Assembly: GCA_019241915.1 (NCBI GenBank) | Contig: JAFAWI010000588.1 | Span: 1 to 8,318, forward strand | Source: Alphaproteobacteria bacterium | GTDB taxonomy: Bacteria; Pseudomonadota; Alphaproteobacteria; ATCC43930; CGMCC-115725 | Reading direction: 5' to 3' | DNA: 8,318 nt | Shown: positions 1-4,401 of the stretch, in pieces | Numbering within the stretch: position 1 is the first letter of the stretch | Layout of the letters: every line of letters starts with the position of its first letter | Made by a program: the position numbers and the translations under genes | Notes under the pieces: generated by a model | What the model was told of the DNA's origin: nothing | Database searches by the model: none | Seen by the model: the letters and a program-made list of their open reading frames with translations, nothing else

Positions 1-1
1 C

Positions 2-160
2 ACGGTCTATCGGGAGGACGCGCTCGGCGAACTCCGCTTCCAGTCGGTTAAGCCAGTGCGCCAATCGCTCGGAAGCCAGCGCATCACGGTTGCGCCGCGC
101 TGCTACGCCTTTTCGCAGCTCGCCGATTACTCGGCCGCCTGTTTGAGCGGCCGCGGATAG
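2..160 (+). CDS. 3' end of an unidentified protein (partial, cut by window edge)
   Basis: An open frame enters from the left edge and runs for 52 codons to a TAG at 158-160. Nearly every third position is G or C, which matches real genes of this genome; the other two plus-strand frames look non-coding. The visible tail includes VYREDALGELRF and RITVAPRCYAFSQL, with two cysteines near the end. I do not recognise the family and cannot see its start. The last 34 bases overlap the 3' end of the convergent hydrolase gene, so the two genes run tail to tail. The overlap is plausible but makes the call less certain. The alternative is that the frame is open by chance in GC-rich DNA. Confidence 0.5.
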   Translation, partial: TVYREDALGELRFQSVKPVRQSLGSQRITVAPRCYAFSQLADYSAACLSGRG

Positions 161-987
161 AAGCTGTCGTAGAGCTCGGGCCGCTGCCACTGCTCGGACA
201 GCACACCCTGCTTGGCGCCGCAGCTTTCGGACGAACTGCCGCCGTCGCGGCCCATCCGCAGCTCGCGCACCCGGTCGAGGTTGACCTCGACCACCCCCAT
301 CCCGGCGATCGCGCTCTCGTAGAGCACCGATTCGGGCGCCGCGACGATGGCGAGGCCGCGGTTTGCGTGCGACAGCAGATTTTGGGTCGAGACGACGAGC
401 GCCAGGTTCTCGATCGCCCGCGCCCAAAGCAGTGTCCGCCAAGTCTCCCACAGGCGGCGCTTGTCGAGCCCGGCCGGCATGAAGATCAGCTCGGCGCCGC
501 GCAGCGCCAGCGCGCGCGTCACCTCGGGCATGTAGACCTCGCTGCACATCGCGAGGCCGACCTTGCCGTGCGGAGTGTCGAATACCGGGTAGTCGTTGCC
601 GGCGACGTACTGGAATTCCCAGTATTTGCCGCCGGTATAGATCCATGGGCCATTCGGGTGCGAGCGGCGATAGCGGGCCACCGGCTGCCCGTCGGGGAAG
701 GCCATGCAGGTCAGGTTGTAGGCCGTCGCCGTTGCGGGATCGATCGGCTCCACGGTGCCGAACACCACATGGACGCCATGCTTGGCGGCGGCGGCGGCGA
801 TGCGCTCGCTCGGGTCGTAGCTCGCGGGCATCCGCCACGGGCCGGGATAGCTCTCCGGAAAACAGACAAAGTCGGCCCCCTGGCTCGCGGCGCGGCCGAT
901 CCATTCGATCGCGGCGGCGACGTTCGTCTCGTCATCCGGCGGCGGGACGGTAATCGGCTGCACCAGGGCGATGCGGAAACTGGTCAT
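127..987 (-). CDS. Carbon-nitrogen hydrolase (nitrilase superfamily), catalytic Lys replaced by Arg
   Basis: This 286-residue protein has the usual length and layout of a nitrilase-superfamily amidase/nitrilase domain. These cytosolic enzymes cleave amide or nitrile C-N bonds through a Glu-Lys-Cys triad. The glutamate is E45 in FPESYPGPW. The nucleophile is C148 in GLAMCSEVYMPE. The strand and turn after it (GAELIFMPAG, 165-173) and the late ARAIENLALVVSTQN segment (189-203) also fit the family. The lysine normally found in a YRK-x-H context is arginine here (R108 in YRRSHP), so activity is uncertain. Another residue, such as K121 in GGKYWEF, might compensate, but that is speculation. The ATG at 985-987 is preceded by a strong Shine-Dalgarno GGGGAGG (994-1000) six bases away, which supports this start. 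The substrate cannot be inferred. The gene stands alone or is read from the same direction as the VOC gene, 149 bases upstream. Confidence 0.9.
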   Translation of the reverse strand: MTSFRIALVQPITVPPPDDETNVAAAIEWIGRAASQGADFVCFPESYPGPWRMPASYDPSERIAAAAAKHGVHVVFGTVEPIDPATATAYNLTCMAFPDGQPVARYRRSHPNGPWIYTGGKYWEFQYVAGNDYPVFDTPHGKVGLAMCSEVYMPEVTRALALRGAELIFMPAGLDKRRLWETWRTLLWARAIENLALVVSTQNLLSHANRGLAIVAAPESVLYESAIAGMGVVEVNLDRVRELRMGRDGGSSSESCGAKQGVLSEQWQRPELYDSFYPRPLKQAAE

Positions 988-1136
988 AGGCTGCCTCCCC
1001 TATACGGCGCGGTCCGTCAGGAGCCGAAGAATACGCACCGGCTGACCTATTTGAAACGGATGACGTCCATCGTCCCGTTCATCTAAACGGCTCGGTACGC
1101 CGCCTACCGCGAAACGCGGGTTGTCGGCGACGGCGT
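988..1136. other. Intergenic gap between VOC and hydrolase genes
   Basis: These 149 bases separate two minus-strand genes. They hold the hydrolase ribosome binding site (994-1000). They also hold a short perfect stem, CCGCG at 1107-1111 and CGCGG at 1115-1119 with an AAA loop, 18 bases past the VOC stop. The stem is not followed by a T tract on the minus strand, so it is at best a weak termination or RNA-processing signal. The spacing suggests the hydrolase could have its own promoter, but I see no clear -35/-10 pair. Confidence 0.4.
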
Positions 1137-1499
1137 TCAGGCGGTCATGATTTCGAGCACATGACCGTTGGGGTCGTCGAAATAGACCCCGCGGCCGCCG
1201 CGGCGGCGGTTGATCTCGCCGTCGGCACGCGCGCGCGGCCCGCTGCCATAGCCGATGCCTTCAGCCTTGATCCGGCTAAAGATCTGGTCGAACTCGGCTT
1301 CGCTGACCATGAATGCATAGTGGTGCGGCTCGAACCGCTCGCGCTCGTCGAAATCGAGCGTCAGCGCCTCGTTGACCTGCACCGGCGCGAAATGCGAATG
1401 CGGTCCGCGGTATTCGAGCCCGAAGATGCGGGCGAAGAACTCCGCCGACGCGACCTTGTCGCGGGCCGGGACGATGGTGTGGTTGAGGACAATGGTCAA
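1137..1499 (-). CDS. VOC family protein (glyoxalase/bleomycin resistance/dioxygenase fold)
   Basis: This 120-residue protein matches a single vicinal-oxygen-chelate domain in length and pattern. It starts with MTIVLNHTIVPARD, typical of the first beta-strand with a metal-ligand histidine (H7). It continues with FFARIFGLEY (21-30) and a second histidine at H60 (HHYAFMVSE), and ends with GVYFDDPNGHVLEIMT, where E116 is the usual third ligand. Family members include glyoxalase I, antibiotic-binding proteins and extradiol dioxygenases, so the reaction cannot be named. The protein is probably cytosolic, a homodimer, and metal-binding because the ligands are intact. The start is TTG (1497-1499), with a near-perfect AGGAGG five bases upstream. 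The gene is divergent from the metallophosphoesterase cluster, sharing a 109-base gap with it. Confidence 0.9.
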   Translation of the reverse strand: MTIVLNHTIVPARDKVASAEFFARIFGLEYRGPHSHFAPVQVNEALTLDFDERERFEPHHYAFMVSEAEFDQIFSRIKAEGIGYGSGPRARADGEINRRRGGRGVYFDDPNGHVLEIMTA

Positions 1500-1504
1500 C
1501 GCAA

Positions 1505-1510
1505 CCTCCT
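1505..1510 (-). promoter_or_regulatory. Ribosome binding site deciding the TTG start of the VOC gene
   Basis: On the minus strand this reads AGGAGG, followed by a five-base spacer and then TTG. No ATG or GTG lies nearby in frame, and the VOC fold begins immediately afterwards. The strong site compensates for the weak initiation codon. Confidence 0.75.
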
Positions 1511-1594
1511 GCCTGGGGGAGCGGCGGTGCAGGGCAGGGTAGCGCGAATTGGCCTTTGACTAAAGCCGCGCCGGCGGCAACATCCGCGCGCTCC

Positions 1595-1601
1595 GAAGGG
1601 A
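1595..1601 (+). promoter_or_regulatory. Ribosome binding site favouring the GTG start at 1609
   Basis: GAAGGGA lies seven bases before GTG at 1609, a normal spacing. The TTG at 1603, in the same frame, would be only one base away from it. Starting at 1609 also places the first beta-strand at the N-terminus, as metallophosphoesterases of this type usually have it. Confidence 0.6.
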
Positions 1602-1608
1602 ATTGGGC

Positions 1609-2199
1609 GTGAACATCGGCATCGTCTCCGACATCCATTGCAACGCCGCCGGCCTCGAACGTGCGCTGGCGCTGATGGGCGATGTCGACGAGCTCATCTG
1701 TCTCGGCGACAGCATCTGGGAGTATCGCTTTTCGAACGAGGTTGCCGCGCTGCTCAAGCGGCGCGAGGCGATCACCATCGTCGGCAACCACGAGGAGGGC
1801 TTTTTCGGCGCGCTAGGCGAGCGGGCGCGGGCGCGCGCCGGCAACGATCCGGCGCTGATGGCGTGGCTCGCCGCACAACCGCCCCGCGCGGCGTTGGAGC
1901 GCGGCGGCAAGCGGCTGCTGCTGGTCCATTCGACACCATGGGAGCCGCGCGGCGACTACGTCCTGCCGGGCAGCGCCGAACTGGCGCGCTTTGCCGAAGC
2001 CGACGCCGACATCGTGCTCTATGGCCACACGCATCGTCAGGTCGCGCAGCGTTGCGGCCGGGTGCTGGTGGTCAACCCGGGTTCGGCCGGCGATGCGCGC
2101 GACCACGGCAACGGCCGCCGGCTCAGCTGCGCCGTGCTCGACACGGCGAGCGATGAGGTGCGGTTCATCGACTTTGCCGACCCGCGCCGCGATGACTGA
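1609..2199 (+). CDS. Metallophosphoesterase, YfcE/MJ0936-like
   Basis: The product is 196 residues, starting at GTG. It carries the full calcineurin-like dimetal motif series: SDIH (D8, H10), LGDS (D34), GNHE (N60, H61), VHSTP (H107) and YGHTHRQ (H140, H142), then VNPGS (156-160). This is the layout of small cytosolic phosphodiesterases of the YfcE/MJ0936 group, which hydrolyse phosphodiester bonds with two divalent metals such as Mn2+. The natural substrate is usually unknown. The length is normal, although the segment between GDS and GNHE is short and lacks the common GYGP sequence. The gene heads a cluster: its TGA lies inside the first codons of the MaoC-like gene, which suggests translational coupling. 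A TTG six bases upstream is an alternative start that I consider less likely. Confidence 0.9.
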   Translation: MNIGIVSDIHCNAAGLERALALMGDVDELICLGDSIWEYRFSNEVAALLKRREAITIVGNHEEGFFGALGERARARAGNDPALMAWLAAQPPRAALERGGKRLLLVHSTPWEPRGDYVLPGSAELARFAEADADIVLYGHTHRQVAQRCGRVLVVNPGSAGDARDHGNGRRLSCAVLDTASDEVRFIDFADPRRDD

Positions 2200-2668
2200 C
2201 AACATGCGCCGCGAGCCGGGCCGCTGGTTCGAGGATTATCCGGTCGGGGCCGTCTTTGGCGGCGGCCCGATCGAGGTCGGCGAGGACGACATTCTGGGCT
2301 TTGCCCGGCGCTACGACCCGCAGCCGATGCATGTCGACAGGAGCGCAGCCGAGACGGGCCCGTTTGGCGGGCTGATCGCCAGCGGCTGGCACACCGGCGC
2401 GCTGATGATGCAGTTGCTCGAACGTCATTTCGTGCCCAAGCCGGGCAATCTCGCTTCGCCCGGGCTCGACGAATTGCGCTGGCTGCGCCCGGTGCGGCCG
2501 GGCGATCGGCTGAGCCTGCGGGCGACCGTGCTGAGCGCGCGCCGCTCGCGCTCCAAGCCGGAGCAGGGCGTCGTGACCAGCCTCGTCGAGGTGCGGAACC
2601 AGCGCGGCGAGGTGGTGATGAGCCTCAAACCGATCAGCCTGATGCATTGCCGGGAGCCGGCGTCATGA
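2192..2668 (+). CDS. MaoC-like (R)-specific dehydratase/hydratase, hot-dog fold
   Basis: This 158-residue protein has the hydratase-2 motif at about 41-68, YDPQPMHVD followed by FGGLIASGWHT. The probable catalytic pair is D42 and H47. MaoC-domain enzymes add or remove water on acyl-CoA or related thioesters, in fatty-acid, polyhydroxyalkanoate or branched-acid metabolism. They are cytosolic and usually dimeric. GLDELRWLRPVRPGD (91-105) and the closing beta-strands (VTSLVEVRNQRGEVVMS) complete one hot-dog domain. The specific substrate cannot be assigned. The ATG at 2192 overlaps the preceding gene's stop by eight bases. A second in-frame ATG at 2204 is possible, and neither has a good Shine-Dalgarno, so translation is probably coupled to the upstream gene. 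Its own TGA overlaps the next gene's ATG (ATGA at 2665-2668). Confidence 0.9.
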   Translation: MTDNMRREPGRWFEDYPVGAVFGGGPIEVGEDDILGFARRYDPQPMHVDRSAAETGPFGGLIASGWHTGALMMQLLERHFVPKPGNLASPGLDELRWLRPVRPGDRLSLRATVLSARRSRSKPEQGVVTSLVEVRNQRGEVVMSLKPISLMHCREPAS

Positions 2669-3108
2669 CGCCCCTCGTCCGGCTGGCAGCCGCCGCATCG
2701 CTGGCGGCGTCATGCGCGGCATCGGCGGAGCCGAAGCTCACCGCCGACCCGGATCTGGTCAAATCGGACCTCGCTCTGCTGCAGGACGAGGGAAAAGCGA
2801 TTGCCGAGCTGCAGCGCCGCCTGCGCGACCAGGTGAGCTTTCGCGACGGCATCCTGGTAATCGTCGACCGCACCGGAACCGCGTCCGGGGTCACGGTCAT
2901 GCCGGCGAGCGTGATGTGGGGGCTCGATTGCGGCGACAGCGGGCTCAGCGTGACCTTTGGCAGCGGCAGCAGCGACACCGATAACGGGGTCGTGCTGCAG
3001 CTGACGGGGGCGGGGATCAGCGACGACAAATGTACCCGCATCGCCCCCGCCGTCGGCGCGGCGCTGTTGACCATCACCAAGGGCAGCGACGGCGCCAAGG
3101 CAAACTAG
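2665..3108 (+). CDS. Small exported protein of unknown function
   Basis: The product is 147 residues. The ATG sits in an ATGA overlap with the MaoC-like stop and has GGGAG (2652-2656) eight bases upstream, which supports it over the TTG 18 bases earlier. Residues 1-21 look like a Sec signal peptide: MTPLVRL, an Ala-rich core, then ASA before E22 as a signal peptidase I site. C17 lies inside the signal and does not form a good lipobox. The mature part has a charged helical stretch (about 30-57, possibly coiled) followed by beta-rich sequence. Its two cysteines (C89 in LDCGDSG, C123 in DDKCTR) could form a disulfide in the periplasm. I do not recognise a family. Its place at the end of the overlapping cluster suggests co-expression with two cytosolic enzymes, though a shared pathway is not evident. 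Confidence 0.8.
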   Translation: MTPLVRLAAAASLAASCAASAEPKLTADPDLVKSDLALLQDEGKAIAELQRRLRDQVSFRDGILVIVDRTGTASGVTVMPASVMWGLDCGDSGLSVTFGSGSSDTDNGVVLQLTGAGISDDKCTRIAPAVGAALLTITKGSDGAKAN

Positions 3109-3164
3109 GAGATCCGCCCGGATTGCGCTATTGAGGCGCGCTTGTTTCGGGAAGGATCAACTTA

Positions 3165-3533
3165 ATGGCTAGAAAGCACGTTGCGCGCCTGTTCGGGCTG
3201 TCGGGTGGGTTGGTGCTGTTGGGACTGGGGTCCGCGCACGCGCAGATGAGCACGGTCTGCACCTTTACTGCCGGCCCGCGCGCCGGCAGCAGCGTCGACT
3301 ACGCGGCGACGTGGTCGCCGCTGCCGGTCGGCACCCCGTGCCTCGACGGCATGGGCAGCACCGGCTATGTCGGCGCCGGCAACCCGCGCCGCACCGTCGG
3401 CATGAGCACCGTATGCTTCTTCACCGCCGGCCCGCGGGCCGGCCAAGCGCAGGATTATTCGGCGACCTGGGCGCCGCTCGCTGTCGGCACCCCGTGCCTC
3501 GACGGCATGGGCAGCACCGGCGTCGTCAGATAG
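3165..3533 (+). CDS. Small exported protein with two copies of a 42-residue Cys-containing repeat
   Basis: The product is 122 residues. GGGAAGGA (3149-3156) lies eight bases before the ATG. A signal peptide is clear: MARKHVAR, a hydrophobic core LFGLSGGLVLLGLG, then AHA before Q27. The mature protein is almost entirely two tandem repeats, residues 28-69 and 80-121, separated by ten residues. Each starts with MSTVC, has FTAGPRAG and an aromatic DY.ATW stretch, and ends VGTPCLDGMGSTG. The copies match at 34 of 42 positions. Each holds two cysteines (C32/C59 and C84/C111), which suggests one disulfide per repeat. Short secreted alphaproteobacterial proteins with similar GPRAGQ...DY...C.DG.GSTG motifs seem familiar to me, but I know no function for them. 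It is probably periplasmic or extracellular. A 56-base gap separates it from the previous gene, so it may be co-transcribed or have its own promoter. Confidence 0.8.
   Translation: MARKHVARLFGLSGGLVLLGLGSAHAQMSTVCTFTAGPRAGSSVDYAATWSPLPVGTPCLDGMGSTGYVGAGNPRRTVGMSTVCFFTAGPRAGQAQDYSATWAPLAVGTPCLDGMGSTGVVR
3246..3371 (+). repeat. Tandem coding repeat, copy 1
   Basis: First copy of a 126-base repeat inside the small exported protein gene; the period to the second copy is 156 bases. Positions 3327-3365 (39 bases) are identical to 3483-3521. The earlier part of the unit differs at several silent and non-silent sites. Confidence 0.9.
3402..3527 (+). repeat. Tandem coding repeat, copy 2
   Basis: Second copy of the repeat, ending two codons before the stop. 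The exact 39-base match at its 3' part, against a more diverged 5' part, suggests either recent gene conversion or strong constraint on the VGTPCLDGMGSTG segment. Confidence 0.9.
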
Positions 3534-3558
3534 CCGGGCGGGTCCGGCGCAGCCCGGC
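3533..3558 (+). terminator. Possible hairpin at the stop of the repeat-protein gene
   Basis: GCCGGGC (3533-3539) and GCCCGGC (3552-3558) form a perfect seven-base-pair stem with a 12-base loop, beginning at the last base of the stop codon. No T tract follows directly; the nearest is TTTT about 20 bases further on. This may be a weak terminator or just GC-rich self-complementarity. Confidence 0.35.
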
Positions 3559-3605
3559 CGCCGCACCGCGGCACCGCCTTTTCCGCGCCGACTGCCGGCC
3601 AGCCG

Positions 3606-3654
3606 GGTTGCGTGGCGGCGCCGTCAGCCTGCGGCGCACGCCGCCGGTGCAACC
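3606..3654. terminator. Long imperfect stem-loop between convergent genes, possible bidirectional terminator
   Basis: Arms at 3606-3620 and 3639-3654 pair over 15 base pairs, including two G-T pairs and one bulged base, around an 18-base loop. The structure begins one base beyond the stop of the PAS gene (minus strand), in the gap between two convergent genes. That is a typical place for a terminator serving both strands. Neither side has a T tract, so it is not a canonical intrinsic terminator. It could act as an RNA 3'-end stabiliser. Confidence 0.5.
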
Positions 3655-3655
3655 G

Positions 3656-4324
3656 TCATACCAGGATGTGGACGATTTCCTTGTACGGCCGCGCCTCGAC
3701 AAAATGGCGCTCGCGCGTCGCCCGGTCGATGTAATGAAACACCTGGACGACGAACACCATATTGACCCTCTCCCCGTCGCTCGAAAGCGGCATGAACAGC
3801 ACTTTGGTGTGCCGCTCGGGCTCGCGCCGCGACGGCGCGAAAAACAGGCACTCGCTATAGAGCGGGCGGCGCTGCGCCACGCATTCGTCGTACAGTGCGA
3901 GGACGTGCGCGCGGTAGTCGGGCCCCGGCAGCACTTGGTCGAGAAAGCGGCCGGTCGCATTGACGCCCTGTGCGCTGGCATTCTCGGTGCCGATCAGACG
4001 GTAGCGGTAACGGCCGTCGAGGCATTCGACCAGCATGACGTCGGGCAGCAGCCGCGGGATCTCGGTCGGGTCGATATCGGCCCGGCTCGGCATCGCCCGC
4101 GTCCCCGCCTTGCTCCGCCAGTAAAGGTAGGCCTGCTCCAGCCGCGCGTCGGTGAACAGGGAGCGGCCTTTGGCCTCGCCTCCGGCCTCGGCATAGAGCG
4201 GTGCGATATCGCCGATGTCGGCCTCCCTCGCGGCGTTCCCCGAAAACCACCGCGCGTGATGCTTCCTTATCGGCGCGCAGACGTAAAAATTTGGTTGAGG
4301 GTCGCCCGGAATGATCGCGCCCAC
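3656..4324 (-). CDS. PAS domain protein (PAS_5-type)
   Basis: The product is 222 residues from the only in-frame ATG/GTG/TTG upstream of the domain, a GTG at 4322-4324. The core at about 62-200 matches the PAS_5 pattern: LYWRSKAGTRAMPSRADIDP, EIPRLLPDVMLVE, YRYRLIGTE and GRFLDQVLPG, closing with strands through NMVFVVQVFHY. PAS_5 proteins are common in alphaproteobacteria, usually stand alone without a kinase or cyclase domain, and have no firmly known ligand. No output domain or membrane segment is visible, so this is a cytosolic sensor-like protein of unknown signal. The first 55 or so residues do not resemble the family, and the GTG has no Shine-Dalgarno, so the true start is uncertain and could be a non-standard codon further in. 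The gene is divergent from the PBP gene and convergent with the repeat-protein gene. Confidence 0.85.
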   Translation of the reverse strand: MGAIIPGDPQPNFYVCAPIRKHHARWFSGNAAREADIGDIAPLYAEAGGEAKGRSLFTDARLEQAYLYWRSKAGTRAMPSRADIDPTEIPRLLPDVMLVECLDGRYRYRLIGTENASAQGVNATGRFLDQVLPGPDYRAHVLALYDECVAQRRPLYSECLFFAPSRREPERHTKVLFMPLSSDGERVNMVFVVQVFHYIDRATRERHFVEARPYKEIVHILV

Positions 4325-4401
4325 GCCGTGTTTGCCGGAGTGCCGCCAGCGACAAATCCCCCTCTGGCGGCCCGGGGGGCCGTCATGGCATTTAATGACG
4401 C
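4325..4401. promoter_or_regulatory. Divergent gap between PAS and PBP1A genes with a perfect inverted repeat
   Basis: This 77-base gap contains GCCGCCAG (4342-4349) and CTGGCGGC (4364-4371), a perfect eight-base inverted repeat with a 14-base spacer. The 22-base centre-to-centre distance is about two helical turns, which would suit a dimeric regulator, and its central place could let it control both genes. It could instead form a hairpin in the PBP leader. No convincing promoter hexamers are visible. Confidence 0.4.

Larger units (their letters stand above)
1500..1608. promoter_or_regulatory. Divergent intergenic region, VOC gene versus metallophosphoesterase cluster
   Basis: This 109-base gap must carry the promoters for both directions. 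A TTGACT at 1556-1561 could serve as a -35 element for the plus-strand cluster. At a 17-base spacing the hexamer is AACATC, a poor -10, so the promoter is not established. No clear operator palindrome is visible. Confidence 0.35.

Noticed and set aside
367..1086. Plus-strand open frame of 239 codons opposite the hydrolase
   Set aside because: It is antisense to a gene with clear nitrilase motifs and a strong ribosome site; its product is Arg/His/Ala-rich with no recognisable pattern, as expected of a GC-rich shadow frame.
1107..1119. Five-base-pair stem downstream of the VOC gene as a terminator
   Set aside because: The stem is short, the loop is three bases and no T tract follows, so it is not called as a separate feature.
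1276..1791. Minus-strand open frame of 171 codons spanning the VOC gene and the metallophosphoesterase
   Set aside because: It crosses two genes with full motifs and the promoter gap between them; the composition is that of a shadow frame.
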